Assembly (NCBI GenBank): GCA_900170005.1
Contig: LT827128.1
Coordinates: 3,158,168 to 3,222,167 of the forward strand
Length of the DNA stretch: 64,000 nucleotides
Reading direction: 5' to 3'
DNA from: Gordonibacter massiliensis (ex Traore et al. 2017)
Lineage (GTDB): Bacteria; Actinomycetota; Coriobacteriia; Coriobacteriales; Eggerthellaceae
This document shows, piece after piece, positions 1 through 8,856 of the stretch (positions within the stretch are counted from its first letter, which is position 1; each line of letters starts with the position of its first letter). The notes below the pieces were generated by a model. It worked only from the letters and a program-made list of their open reading frames with translations. It was not told the DNA's origin and did not search any database. Position numbers and translations under genes: made by a program.

Positions 1-387
1 GAGCTCGTCGTCGCGTTTGGTGCGGGCGTCGCGATCCGCGAACGCGGGCAGGGGGTCGAGGGCGCCCGCGCCGCCATCGACGATTCCGTCGGGCACGGCG
101 AGCGGCGGGATGTCGTCCGGGTCGTCCACCAAATCGCAGCAGTCCACGAAGAACGCGCCCCTGATGGCCAGCAGGACCTGTTCGGGCTGGGGAGCGGTGA
201 AGCGGATGAACAGCCCGTGGTCGCGCAGGTAGGAGATGGTGTTCGGATCCCTCTTGACGGTTCGCGGGTGGCACGACACCGAGTCGCAGAGCGGTTCGAC
301 GCGGCGTACGACCAGCGCGGCGCGCGTGTTCTCCAGCCCGCAGTTGGGCTTGAGCATCACCCGCACGATGATGTCGTCGCTTCGCAC
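1..387 (-). CDS. CheA-like protein, P2-like domain, 3' end outside window
   Basis: The first 129 codons of a minus-strand gene that runs off the left edge. It starts with GTG after a GGAGGA ribosome-binding site. Residues 5-85 fit the CheY/CheB-binding P2 domain of CheA kinases: a strand with VRVMLKPNCG, then NTRAALVVRRVEPL, then FIRFTA. After residue 95 the sequence becomes an Asp/Pro/Ala-rich linker. Family CheA normally begins with an HPt (P1) domain, and none precedes this P2-like part. The kinase core may lie beyond the window, or this may be a rearranged CheA. Context with CheR, an MCP and a GGDEF protein supports chemotaxis signalling. The P2 assignment rests on pattern only. Confidence 0.55.
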   Translation of the reverse strand, partial: MRSDDIIVRVMLKPNCGLENTRAALVVRRVEPLCDSVSCHPRTVKRDPNTISYLRDHGLFIRFTAPQPEQVLLAIRGAFFVDCCDLVDDPDDIPPLAVPDGIVDGGAGALDPLPAFADRDARTKRDDEL

Positions 388-401
388 GCTTCCTCCCCCG
401 C

Positions 402-1004
402 CTACTCGGTCGGACCCGACTGCGCGAACACGCAGCGGTTCTTGCCGGTTTCCTTGCTGTGGTACAGCGCCCGGTCGACGCAGGCGAAGTTCTCGTTGAA
501 CGTGAGGCCGGGATCGTAGGCGCTCAGGCCGAACGTGAGCGTGCACGAGAACTCCCCGATGCCGTCGTCGACGCGGTACGCGGCAACCTCCTCGCGCATC
601 TGGTCGCACAGGCGCAGGGCCTCGTCGTCGGGCGTCGAGAACAGCACGACCAGCAGCTCCTCGCCGCCCCAGCGGATCACCGGATGGCCGCCGGCCAGGT
701 CGTCGAGGATGTCGGCAATGCACACGATGGCGACGTCGCCCGCCTGATGCCCGCGCACGTCGTTGATGAGCTTGAAGTCGTCGATGTCGCACAGGGCCAG
801 CACGATGCTCTCTTCGCGGCTCGCACGGGCGATTTCCTGCTCGAGGTAGTCGGTGAGGTAGTGGCGGCTGAACAGCCCGGTGAGCTGGTCGCGGAACGCC
901 AGGCCGCGCATGGCGTCCAGCTGTTGTTTCAGCTGCACGTTGTCGGCGCGCAGGCGCTCGTACTCCCTGCGCGCCTCTTCGGCGGCTTGGTCGGGGGAGG
1001 CCAT
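402..1004 (-). CDS. GGDEF-domain protein, probable diguanylate cyclase
   Basis: A 200-residue cytoplasmic protein predicted to make cyclic di-GMP from two GTP. Residues 1-33 form a charged coiled-coil-like helix. The GGDEF domain follows with DQLTGLFSR at 39-47, DIDDFKLIND at 73-82 and the active-site signature GGEEL at 113-117, an accepted active variant of GGDEF. No sensor or receiver domain is present, so regulation must come through the coiled coil or a partner. It lies 3 nt behind the MCP gene and 14 nt before the CheA-like gene, so it is probably co-transcribed with the chemotaxis block. An RxxD inhibitory site is not obvious. Confidence 0.85.
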   Translation of the reverse strand: MASPDQAAEEARREYERLRADNVQLKQQLDAMRGLAFRDQLTGLFSRHYLTDYLEQEIARASREESIVLALCDIDDFKLINDVRGHQAGDVAIVCIADILDDLAGGHPVIRWGGEELLVVLFSTPDDEALRLCDQMREEVAAYRVDDGIGEFSCTLTFGLSAYDPGLTFNENFACVDRALYHSKETGKNRCVFAQSGPTE

Positions 1005-1007
1005 GTT

Positions 1008-2579
1008 CTACCGGCCGATCTCGGTATCGGCTGCCTTCTCGGTTTTGAAGCGGCCGATCAGCCGTTTGAGCTCGTCGGCGTGCCCGGCAAGCTCCTCGCC
1101 GATGACCGCGCTCTCCTCGGACGCGGCCGAGTTCTCCTGCACGACTTCGGAAAGGCTGTCCATGCTCTCCTGAATCTGCGTTATGGCTTCCATCTGCTGC
1201 TGCGAGGCCTGCGCGATGGCGGTCATCATCTCCTTGATGCCCTCGGTGGCCGCGACGGCCTCTTCCATGTTCCGCGACGTGGAGCCTATCATGGCGCCGC
1301 CGTTCTCCACGCTTTCTATGGCGCGTCCGGCCAACTCGTCGGCCGCGCGCGACGCCTCGCTCACCTGCGACGCCAAGCGGCGGATCTCCTCGGCCACGAT
1401 GGCGAACCCGCGCCCCGCGTCGCCGGCGCGCGCGGCTTCGACCGATGCGTTGAGCGCGAGGATGTTCGTCTGGAACGAGATGTCCTCGATGGAGTTGGCC
1501 AGCTGCGAGATGCTCTGGGCGCTCTGCCTCACATCTTCGATGGTCTGCACCGTGAGGGCTATCTGGTCGCTGCTGTGCTCCACGGCTCCCAGCACGTCGG
1601 AGGTGCTGGCGTTGGCGGTCATGACGTTTTCGGTGTTCTCCTCCACCACCTGCGTGATGTTCTGCACGTTGGTGGCCAGTTCCTCGATGGCGATAGCCTG
1701 CTCGGCCGACCCTTGCGCCACGGCCTGCGATCCGTCGGACATCTGGGACGAGGAGCGCGCCACCTGCTCGGCGGTTTCGTCCAGCTGGCGCACGGCCATG
1801 CGCAGGGATGCGACCGTGTCGTTCACGGAGGCGGCGAGGGAACCCAGTTCGTTGTGCGCGTCGTAGTCGATGCTCGCCGTCAAATCGCCGGTCGCCACGC
1901 GCCTTGTGGCCTGGTCGATCTCCCGTATCGGCTTGGCGATGGCTTGCGTTATGCGCCGCCACATGAGCACGACGATGACGATGGCCGCCACGCCCAGCAG
2001 CCCGATGACGACGGACGTGACGACTTCGACGGCTTTCGCGCTGCCGACGAAGTCCCGCGCCACGCTCTCGGCCACGTCGACGATGCTCGAAGCCAGCTCC
2101 ACGGTGATGTCCTTCTGGGGAAGGTAGTTTTCTTCGAAGATGGTCGCCGCGCGCTCGCGATCCCCCTTCTCGATGGCCGCGACCACGTCGTTGCGGTAGG
2201 CTATCAGGCTCTCGTTCGCGTCGGCGAAGCGGTCGAGCAGGTCCTGGTTGGCGGCGAAGTACGCCGAGATGACGTCGAACTCCTTCGTGCGCTCGTCCGA
2301 CAGCCTGTTGATGGCCGCGATGGCCTGCTCCTGATCGGATACGCTGTCGGCGTCGATGAGCTGCTCGATGTGCGTCGACATCTCCTCCACCGTGCTGCGC
2401 AGGGCAACCGCGCCCTTCGACACCTGGTAAGGGCGTTGGTAGAAGCTGTCGGTCATGGCCGCGTTCTGGTGGACCGCGAACAGGGCCACGGCGATCGAAA
2501 CGACGAACAGGCTGATGACGATGCCGTAGGACACCATCAGAATGCGGCTGATGCTCATGGTCGAATGGGTGCGTCTCAT
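1008..2579 (-). CDS. methyl-accepting chemotaxis protein
   Basis: A 523-residue transmembrane chemoreceptor. TM1 is about residues 13-36. An all-helical extracytoplasmic four-helix-bundle sensor spans about 40-180. TM2 is about 184-206, followed by a HAMP domain from 208. The C-terminal signalling domain carries the conserved hairpin tip [20 protein letters not shown], which contacts CheA and CheW, and flanking Gln/Glu-rich methylation helices. I chose the ATG at 2579 because it overlaps the cheR stop codon as ATGA, a usual translational-coupling arrangement. The longer upstream reading has no membrane-protein character. The ligand is unknown. Encoded next to CheR, which should methylate it. 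Confidence 0.93.
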   Translation of the reverse strand: MRRTHSTMSISRILMVSYGIVISLFVVSIAVALFAVHQNAAMTDSFYQRPYQVSKGAVALRSTVEEMSTHIEQLIDADSVSDQEQAIAAINRLSDERTKEFDVISAYFAANQDLLDRFADANESLIAYRNDVVAAIEKGDRERAATIFEENYLPQKDITVELASSIVDVAESVARDFVGSAKAVEVVTSVVIGLLGVAAIVIVVLMWRRITQAIAKPIREIDQATRRVATGDLTASIDYDAHNELGSLAASVNDTVASLRMAVRQLDETAEQVARSSSQMSDGSQAVAQGSAEQAIAIEELATNVQNITQVVEENTENVMTANASTSDVLGAVEHSSDQIALTVQTIEDVRQSAQSISQLANSIEDISFQTNILALNASVEAARAGDAGRGFAIVAEEIRRLASQVSEASRAADELAGRAIESVENGGAMIGSTSRNMEEAVAATEGIKEMMTAIAQASQQQMEAITQIQESMDSLSEVVQENSAASEESAVIGEELAGHADELKRLIGRFKTEKAADTEIGR

Positions 2580-3436
2580 GAAAGGTTCGCTTTCGGTTGC
2601 TTTTGGTAGATGGAATTGCCTCGGTACGCGAACAGCGTGCGCTCGCGGACGATCTCCGCGTGTCCCAGCACGAGGTAGCACGAGGGGGCCAGATGGTCGT
2701 GCAGCATGCCGATCGCCCGATCACGCACCTTGTCCTTGAAGTAGATGATGACGTTGCGGCACAGGACGAGGTCGTACGTCCGCCGCAGCGCGTGCGGATC
2801 GGCCAGGTTTCCTTGAACGAAGGACACGCGCGAGCGCACGTGGTCGGCGACGGCGAACGAGCCGTCGCGCTCCGAGAAGTAGGAGCGCAGCCAACGGGCG
2901 GGCACCTTGTCGACGCGCGCGGCGGGGTAGACGGCCGCGCGGGCCTCTTCGATCGAGGGCTTCGACACGTCAAGGCCGGTGATCCTCACCAGGGGAAGGG
3001 AGCGGGTGCGGGCGAAATCCTCCACGAGCATGGACAGGCCGTAGCATTCCTCGCCCGTGGAACAGCCGGCGCACAGCACGTTCCAAGGGCGGTCGGGCCG
3101 TTTGGCCAACAGCTCGGGAAAGGCGGTTTTCGCGATGAAGTCGAACTGCCCGCTTTCGCGCAGGAAGTAGGTGTAGTGGGTGGTGACGAGGTTGACGAAC
3201 CGCTCGCACGCCTGCGGATCGCGGCCCGATTCGACCACGTCGAGGTAGGCTGCGAACGACGGCAACCCCAGGCGGTCTCGTTCGCGTGACAGCCGGCATT
3301 CGAGCAGCACGCGTTTCGATTCCATGTTCAAGCCGTACGTTCGGGCAAGATACGAACAGGTGCGCTCGAATTCGCTGTCGGTCAGATGTTCCACGCGTGC
3401 CGTTTCTACCGGGGGGTTGTCGTATTGAGACAACAT
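2576..3436 (-). CDS. cheR: CheR chemotaxis methyltransferase
   Basis: S-adenosylmethionine-dependent glutamate methyltransferase that methylates chemoreceptors during adaptation. An N-terminal helical CheR_N domain (about residues 15-75) precedes a Rossmann SAM-binding domain. Family marks include the FLRES motif, [15 protein letters not shown] (SAM loop), ITGLDVSK and [12 protein letters not shown], the typical CheR catalytic-core strand. The length, 286 residues, is normal. The start ATG at 3436 has no strong ribosome-binding site. An in-frame ATG at 3487 would add 17 residues that look unrelated to the family. The last four bases overlap the MCP start, so the two are translationally coupled. 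Confidence 0.92.
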   Translation of the reverse strand: MLSQYDNPPVETARVEHLTDSEFERTCSYLARTYGLNMESKRVLLECRLSRERDRLGLPSFAAYLDVVESGRDPQACERFVNLVTTHYTYFLRESGQFDFIAKTAFPELLAKRPDRPWNVLCAGCSTGEECYGLSMLVEDFARTRSLPLVRITGLDVSKPSIEEARAAVYPAARVDKVPARWLRSYFSERDGSFAVADHVRSRVSFVQGNLADPHALRRTYDLVLCRNVIIYFKDKVRDRAIGMLHDHLAPSCYLVLGHAEIVRERTLFAYRGNSIYQKQPKANLS

Positions 3437-3518
3437 AGCATGGAAACCGGCGTGTGTCCCGGTCACTGGGTGGTTTCCCGGCCGCATTTTGCCGATGCGG
3501 CCGGGTCGCCGAGGCTTA

Positions 3519-5015
3519 TCAGAAGGGGTAGGGATGCGGCGCGTGCTGGACGCTCGTCCAGTGGGTGCGCGTCATCTCCTCGAGAATCCATCGGCCGTTG
3601 AAGCGGCCGAGACCGGAGTTCTTCTCGCCGCCGAAGGGCACGTGCTGCTCGTCGGCCACGGTCATGTCGTTCACGTGCGTCATGCCGGCGTCGATCTTGA
3701 GGGCGAACGCGGTGGCGCGCTCCACGTCGCCGCCCACGACGGCCGACGACAGACCGTAGTCGCTCATGTTCGCGAAGCGCAGGGCCTCGTCCTCGCCGTG
3801 CGCCACGATGATGGGAGCGAGCGGGCCGAAGCTCTCCTGCAGCGCGATGTCCCAGGCGGGGTCGACGCCGCCGAACACGACGGGCGGCATGACGAGGCCG
3901 TCGGGCTCGCCGTCCAGCAGCACGCGCGCGCCCTGCTCCTTGGCGCGCTGCACCTTCTGCTGCAGGCCGGCGAGCTGGGACTCGTTGATGATGGGGCCTA
4001 TGTCGGTAGCGGGGTCCAGCGGGTCGCCGCACACGAGCTTGCGCGCGCGGTCCACGAAGCGCTCGGTGAACTCGTCGGCCAGCGAGGCGTCCACGATGAT
4101 GCGGTTCGTGCTCATGCATATCTGCCCCTGGTGCAGGAAGCGCCCGATGATGGCGATGTCCACGGCCTGCGCCACGTCGGCGTCGTCGAGCACCACGAGC
4201 GGGCAGTTGCCGCCCAGCTCGAGCGCCACGCGCTTGAGGCGCGCGCCGCCGGCCGTCTTCGCGCCGATGCCGCGGCCCACCTCGGTCGATCCGGTGAACG
4301 AGATGAGCTTCGGCACGGGGTGCTCCACGAAGTAGTCGCCGATGACGCTTCCGCGCCCGACGAGCACCGAGAGCAGCCCGGCGGGAAGCCCCGCCTCTTC
4401 GTAGATCTTCGCCAAAAGGAGGCCGCCCGTGACGGGCGTGTCGCTGGCCGGCTTCAGCACCACGGCGTTTCCGCAGCCCAGCGCCGTGGCGACCGAGCGG
4501 TTCGACAGGTTCAGCGGGAAGTTCCACGGGCTGATGACGCCCACCACGCCCAACGGCTGGCGGTACACGCGGTTCTCCTTGTCCGGCGTGTCGGAGGGGA
4601 AGATGTCGCCGTGCATGCGGTAGGGGAAGCTCGCCGCCTCCTCGGTGATGTTGCGGGCGGCGCCCACCTCGAACTCGGCTTTGGCGCGGATGCTGCCGGA
4701 CTCGCGCTGGCACCATTCCACCAGCTCGTCATGGCGCGCGTCGAAGATGTCCACGGCGCGCCTGAGCACGCCGGCGCGTTCGGCGGGAGCGGCGGCGGCC
4801 CATGCGCGCTGGGCGCGTTCGGCGGCGGCGTAGGCCTCGTCCACATCGGCGCGTTCGGCCAGCACGTGGGTGGCCAGAACGCTCTGGTCGTAGGGGTTCA
4901 CGTCGCGAGCCTGCTCGCCGCTGCCGCCATCGCGCCAGGTGCCGGCGATGAAGAGCTTGTCCAGCTCGTCGTAGGGTCGAGGGGTTGCGGGGGATGCGTT
5001 CGGGGAAGGTGCCAT
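3519..5015 (-). CDS. NAD(P)-dependent aldehyde dehydrogenase
   Basis: A 498-residue soluble aldehyde dehydrogenase that oxidises an aldehyde to the acid with NAD(P)+. Signatures in order: GVISPWNFPL (Asn transition-state stabiliser), KPASDTP (cofactor Lys), FTGSTEVG (dinucleotide loop), LELGGN (general-base Glu), GQICMS (nucleophilic Cys) and QESFGPLAPI. The overall pattern is closest to the benzaldehyde/vanillin dehydrogenase branch of the family. The substrate cannot be fixed from sequence. The ATG at 5015 has AGGAG eight bases upstream. A long open frame continues upstream on the same strand to 6245, but it only mirrors rsmI and is not coding. Single-gene unit. Confidence 0.93.
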   Translation of the reverse strand: MAPSPNASPATPRPYDELDKLFIAGTWRDGGSGEQARDVNPYDQSVLATHVLAERADVDEAYAAAERAQRAWAAAAPAERAGVLRRAVDIFDARHDELVEWCQRESGSIRAKAEFEVGAARNITEEAASFPYRMHGDIFPSDTPDKENRVYRQPLGVVGVISPWNFPLNLSNRSVATALGCGNAVVLKPASDTPVTGGLLLAKIYEEAGLPAGLLSVLVGRGSVIGDYFVEHPVPKLISFTGSTEVGRGIGAKTAGGARLKRVALELGGNCPLVVLDDADVAQAVDIAIIGRFLHQGQICMSTNRIIVDASLADEFTERFVDRARKLVCGDPLDPATDIGPIINESQLAGLQQKVQRAKEQGARVLLDGEPDGLVMPPVVFGGVDPAWDIALQESFGPLAPIIVAHGEDEALRFANMSDYGLSSAVVGGDVERATAFALKIDAGMTHVNDMTVADEQHVPFGGEKNSGLGRFNGRWILEEMTRTHWTSVQHAPHPYPF

Positions 5016-5531
5016 GGCGGTCTCCTGTTCTCGGAGCGCGGCGGGGCCGGGTTGCGCCGTCGCGCGCGGGCCAACCCCCTCAGTATAGGAGCCCGTTGGC
5101 GGAAGGGCGACGCGTGCGGCGAACGGTTGCCCGGCGGGAACCGGGCGCTCATGTTCGGGAATACCTGTTGGAGAGGGAACAGTTTGCGAGGACGGACGGC
5201 AGGCGGCGACCCGTGGACGGCGAGAGGCGGCGGATGGGCGCGGAATGGGTGATCGGCTAGGGGAGGTTGGCGAGGGGCGGACGGCGTGGACGGGGAGGCG
5301 AGGGGCGAGGGCAAGGCGGAGGCCGGGCTGTGGGAGGGCCGACGGTCTGCGGCCGCGTGGGGGCTGCGCGCGGCGGATTGCGGACGAGGCACCGACGTCC
5401 GCGCGGTCGTGGGCGTTTGGCGAACGTCTCCGTGCGCGGGCCGCCGGGCGCTGGGCGACCGGGCCGAAGTATGCGATCATGGAGCGGACAGAGACGCGGC
5501 GCGGCGACGCGGCGGGAAGGGAGCGGTTGGC
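5016..5531. other. gene-free GC-rich interval
   Basis: About 500 bases between the divergent aldehyde dehydrogenase and the small membrane protein. Several open frames exist on both strands, but their translations are Arg/Gly/Ala-rich low-complexity sequence with no ribosome-binding site, as expected for shadow frames in very GC-rich DNA. I see no convincing promoter, RNA or repeat. It should contain the two divergent promoters. Confidence 0.5.
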
Positions 5532-5657
5532 ATGGGATGCTACGGAAGCTTGGCTTGCACGGGGGACGGCCCGTTGCCGTTCATCATTGGCGGCGTGGTG
5601 GTCGTGGCCGTCGTGGTTCTGGTGGTGGCGTTCGTGCTCATGCGGCGCAACCGCTAA
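5532..5657 (+). CDS. 41-residue membrane protein resembling a bare sortase sorting signal
   Basis: ATG with AGGGAG upstream encodes 41 residues. The layout is a short Cys-containing head, LACTGDGPLP at 7-16, one hydrophobic helix (about 17-36) and the basic tail MRRNR. This is the order of a sortase signal: LAXTG-like pentad, hydrophobic stretch, positive tail. Class E sortases of high-GC Gram-positives are known to use LAXTG. Alternatively it is just a small single-pass membrane protein. It ends 12 nt before rsmI, and its stop codon forms part of the rsmI ribosome-binding site, so both are probably on one transcript. Product function unknown. Confidence 0.5.
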   Translation: MGCYGSLACTGDGPLPFIIGGVVVVAVVVLVVAFVLMRRNR

Positions 5658-5669
5658 GGAGCGTCGATC

Positions 5670-6524
5670 GTGACGGGAAAGCTGGTCGTCTGCCCCACGC
5701 CGCTCGGAAACCTGGGCGACATGACTGAGCGAGCGCTGGCGGCGCTGCGCGCGGCCGACGTGGTGTGCGCCGAGGACACGCGCGTGACGGGCAGGTTGCT
5801 GGCGGCGTACGGCATAGAGAAGCGCCTGGAGCGTTTGGACGAGGCCATGATCGGCGATCGCGGCGCGGGCGTGGTGCAGCGGGTGCTGGACGGCGAGACG
5901 GTGGCGTACTGCTCGGATGCCGGCATGCCGGGCGTGTCCGATCCGGGGTTGCGCCTGGTGCGCGCGGCTCGCGAGGCGGGCGCACCCGTGGAAGTGCTGC
6001 CTGGACCCACGGCCGCCGCCACGGCGTACGTGGCCAGCGGCTGCGACAACCCTCGCTTCTACTTCGGAGGCTTCTTCCCGCGCAAAGACGCCGAGCGGCG
6101 CGCGCTGCTGGACTCCCTGAGCGCGCTCGACGCGGCGCTCGTGTTCTACGAGAGCCCCAACCGGCTGGCGTCCGCGCTCGATGCGCTGGCCGCGGCGCTG
6201 CCGCAGCGCGAGGTGGCCGTGTGCCGCGAGCTCACCAAGCTGCATGAAGAGGTGGTGCGCGGCCCCGTGGCAGCCGTGCGCGACGAGTTCGTCGCTCGCG
6301 CCGCCGAGGGCGGACGCGGCGTGAAAGGCGAGATCGTCATCGTGGTGGACGGTCCGAACGCGGCCGAAGGGGCCGCCGCCGCGCTGGGCGCGCGCGAGGC
6401 CGCTGCTGCGCGGGCCGGCGAGCTCAAAACGGCGGGCATGCGCAACAAGGATGTCGCGCGCGCGTTGGTCGAGGAGTTCGGCATCGCGCGCAACGTGGCG
6501 TACGACCTGGCTCTCGAGGCGTGA
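5670..6524 (+). CDS. rsmI: 16S rRNA 2'-O-ribose C1402 methyltransferase RsmI
   Basis: A 284-residue tetrapyrrole-methylase-fold enzyme that methylates the 2'-OH of C1402 in 16S rRNA. Family signatures are clear: PTPLGNLGDMT at the N-terminus, EDTRVTGRLL, CSDAGMPGVSDPG and a GGFFPRKD segment. The start is GTG at 5670 with AAGGA at 5656-5660, overlapping the previous stop codon. The C-terminal Ala-rich helical extension resembles the small C-terminal domain of many RsmI proteins. It is followed after 9 nt by the YgjP-like gene. A housekeeping function, assigned with high certainty. Confidence 0.95.
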   Translation: MTGKLVVCPTPLGNLGDMTERALAALRAADVVCAEDTRVTGRLLAAYGIEKRLERLDEAMIGDRGAGVVQRVLDGETVAYCSDAGMPGVSDPGLRLVRAAREAGAPVEVLPGPTAAATAYVASGCDNPRFYFGGFFPRKDAERRALLDSLSALDAALVFYESPNRLASALDALAAALPQREVAVCRELTKLHEEVVRGPVAAVRDEFVARAAEGGRGVKGEIVIVVDGPNAAEGAAAALGAREAAAARAGELKTAGMRNKDVARALVEEFGIARNVAYDLALEA

Positions 6525-6533
6525 GGGCGCGCT

Positions 6534-7175
6534 ATGGCCGAACGAAGCAAGAGCGCCGCGCGCGGCGTTAGGGCGAAACCCTCCGCGTCTGCAGGACGTC
6601 GCGCACCGCAGCGGCGGGGGCCGGTGGCGGAGCCCGTCGAGCTCGAGGTCGACGGGCTGGCCGTGCGCTTGGTGCGCAAGCGCGTGAAGAACATCAACCT
6701 GCGCGTGAAGGCGCCCGACGGGCGGGTGGAGGTGTCGGCTCCGCCGCGCGCCTCCGACGCCGTCGTGGCGGCCTTCGTGCGCGAGAAGCGCTCATGGATC
6801 GATGCGAAGCGCGCCGAGGTGGCCTCGTCCCCCCGCGTCGAGGCCGCGCAGGCGTCGCCCGAGGAGGTCGCCGCTTGGCGCGCCGTGGTGGAGGCGTGCG
6901 TGCCGGCCTTGGTGGAAGCGTGGGAGCCGCTCATGGGCGTGAAGGCGGGCAAGCTGGCCTACCGCAACATGACGAGCCGTTGGGGCAGCTGCCAACCTGC
7001 CACGGGGCGCATCTGCATCAACGTGAGGCTCGCGCTCTATCCGCCGGAGTGCCTGGAGTACGTGGTGGTGCACGAGCTGTGCCACCTGCGCGAACGCGGC
7101 CATGGCCAGCGGTTCAAGGATCTCATGGACACCTATATGCCCGATTGGCGCGAACGGCGGGCAAAATTGCGCTGA
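6534..7175 (+). CDS. YgjP-like M48-family metallopeptidase
   Basis: A 213-residue zinc metallopeptidase of the YgjP/DUF45 group. The zinc motif HELCHLRERGHG (HExxH-like, with HELCH and a third His four to five residues on) is at about 180-191. It is preceded by the group hallmark SRWGSC at about 146-151 and a C-terminal DxxMPDWRERR segment. The first 40 residues are an Ala/Arg-rich tail with no signal peptide, so it is cytoplasmic. The substrate is unknown. In family members the HELCH sequence replaces strict HExxH with Cys at position 4. Probably co-transcribed with rsmI. Confidence 0.85.
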   Translation: MAERSKSAARGVRAKPSASAGRRAPQRRGPVAEPVELEVDGLAVRLVRKRVKNINLRVKAPDGRVEVSAPPRASDAVVAAFVREKRSWIDAKRAEVASSPRVEAAQASPEEVAAWRAVVEACVPALVEAWEPLMGVKAGKLAYRNMTSRWGSCQPATGRICINVRLALYPPECLEYVVVHELCHLRERGHGQRFKDLMDTYMPDWRERRAKLR

Positions 7176-7247
7176 GCGCAGCGTCGGGCGGCAACCGCGC
7201 TTTTCCCGGCGGTTTGGAAAGCCGTGCGCCGAGGAAGTCGCTCCGGT

Positions 7248-8582
7248 CTAGCCGCTTCGGACGAACGTGAGCGCGCTGCCGTCCAAGGTCTGCATCCAAG
7301 CTATGTAGGTGTCGGGGTAGTGGGAGGTCATCGCAAGCCCCAGGTCCACGCCGAGCAGCGCCTGCACGGCAGAGGCCAGGCCGGCCGGGTTCAACAGGCT
7401 CTCGAGCGTAGGCAGGCTTTGCGCCGCTTGCGCGTCGAACGAGTCGAGGCGCGCCAGCGATTCGGCATCGTAGGCGCTCAGCGTCCCCGTGTTCGCCTGA
7501 TATGCTTGCTGCATGAGGGCGAGCGACGAAGCGAACCGGGCGTCGTCGAGTCCCGGCAGCTCCACGGTGGTTCCGTAGCGCCCGTAACCCCAGGCAGGAA
7601 GCGGCAACTGAGGTACGAGGTCGGAAGGGTTCACCACGTTGAAGATGCCCGCGTACGCCTCGCCGTTCCGGTCGTTCGCCTGCGTCGAGCACGGGGCGGC
7701 GAACGTGTAGGCGAAGATGCGGTCGACCGGGGCCAAGGCGTCGGGGCCGCTTGCGCGGTCTATCAGATCCGCCGCCAGTAGGTTGGCTATGGCCCCGCCG
7801 CGGCTGTGCCCGGTGACCACGATGCGCGTGCGCGCCGGATCCGCGCCGATCTCGGCGAGGTAGCGTTCGAGCGACGCCTCGACCTCCTGCTCAGCCGTCT
7901 TGAACCCGCGATGGTCGGCTCCTGAAGATTCCGCGTCCGGGAGGTTGAAGTTGCTGAGCCATTCTGCGCCGTAGCTTCCCCGTATTCCCACGAACACGAG
8001 CGTGTCCGCCGCGGCTCCCGCCTCTGACCTGGTCGTGCCTCCGGCGGCGGTGCGCTTGCTCGCAAACGTGTAAGCCGCCACGTCGTGCGAGCCGTTGACC
8101 AGCGCGGCCATCTGGTCGAGCACGGCGCTGCGCAGCGCGTAGGAGTCCGTGCGCACGTGCGTGAAGCCGAGAGAGCCCAACGCTCGCTCGGCATAGGGAA
8201 CGCCGTCGTTGCCGCCGCCGTAGAAATGCGATTCCGAGTTGCACACGGCGCTGAGCACCGCGCAGCCTGTCGCGATGCCGTGGTGGTAGCGCTGCGAGCT
8301 GCCGTCGAACCAGGCGTCTTCCAACTCGAGCCGCGTGGACGTGCGGCCTGCCGGGTTGTCCGGGTCGTGCGCGGCCACCGCCTCGCTGCAGTACTCGGCC
8401 TCGATGGGGCCGTCCTGGGCGGCCGGCAGCGCGAGGGCGGACGCCTCGGGAACGGAGCGCAAAGCGGGAAAGCCCGTCGCCGCGCCGATGAACTGCACTT
8501 GGACGACGAACAGGCCGACGAGCGCCAGGGCGGTGATCGCCGTTTCGAAAACAGCCAGGAGGGGGCGGTGCGACCCGGCCAT
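7248..8582 (-). CDS. exported lipase (class 3)-like protein
   Basis: A 444-residue membrane-anchored alpha/beta hydrolase. One N-terminal hydrophobic segment (about residues 10-32) follows MAGSHRP and could be an uncleaved anchor. The nucleophile elbow GHSRGGA, preceded by RIVVTG, is the class 3 lipase Ser motif. Downstream NVVNPSDLVPQLP holds the typical Asp of the triad, and a His near SHYPDTY probably completes it. This arrangement is shared with Mbeg1-like and fungal-type lipases. ATG at 8582 has AGGAG upstream. A TATACT minus-strand hexamer at 8627-8632 could be its -10 element. Substrate not deducible. Confidence 0.8.
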   Translation of the reverse strand: MAGSHRPLLAVFETAITALALVGLFVVQVQFIGAATGFPALRSVPEASALALPAAQDGPIEAEYCSEAVAAHDPDNPAGRTSTRLELEDAWFDGSSQRYHHGIATGCAVLSAVCNSESHFYGGGNDGVPYAERALGSLGFTHVRTDSYALRSAVLDQMAALVNGSHDVAAYTFASKRTAAGGTTRSEAGAAADTLVFVGIRGSYGAEWLSNFNLPDAESSGADHRGFKTAEQEVEASLERYLAEIGADPARTRIVVTGHSRGGAIANLLAADLIDRASGPDALAPVDRIFAYTFAAPCSTQANDRNGEAYAGIFNVVNPSDLVPQLPLPAWGYGRYGTTVELPGLDDARFASSLALMQQAYQANTGTLSAYDAESLARLDSFDAQAAQSLPTLESLLNPAGLASAVQALLGVDLGLAMTSHYPDTYIAWMQTLDGSALTFVRSG

Positions 8583-8856
8583 GCAGGCTCCTTCGGACAG
8601 GTGGTCAGGGGTTTCGCTTGACGTCCAGTATAAAAACGAAAGAAGGCGCAAGGGCCGGTCGTTGGCAAAACAGCACATACCTTAAGCATACGTGTGGTGC
8701 GCGTGTAGATAGGATGGATCCGACGCGTCGAGTACGGCGTTTCTGCTGCTTGCCGCGGCGTCGGGCTCGTGCGAGGCGCCGCTGCGCACGAAGGTTCGAA
8801 CGCGGAATCGGAACGTCGATGACGGGGCTGGCCGTTGGCTGGCGGGTGGAGGGAGG
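8583..8856. other. spacer between two minus-strand hydrolase genes
   Basis: About 270 bases. The right part is the 3' flank of the alpha/beta hydrolase gene. The left part holds a possible minus-strand -10 (TATACT, complement of 8627-8632) for the lipase gene. I see no terminator with a T-run and no further gene. Confidence 0.4.

Noticed and set aside
459-2609. 716-codon plus-strand open frame opposite the GGDEF and MCP genes
   Set aside because: It is antisense to clear genes, His/Val/Gly/Arg-rich and lacks any motif. It is a shadow of high-GC coding sequence.
5016-6245. Minus-strand extension of the aldehyde dehydrogenase frame across rsmI
   Set aside because: rsmI is well supported on the plus strand. 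The aldehyde dehydrogenase family start and its ribosome-binding site are at 5015.
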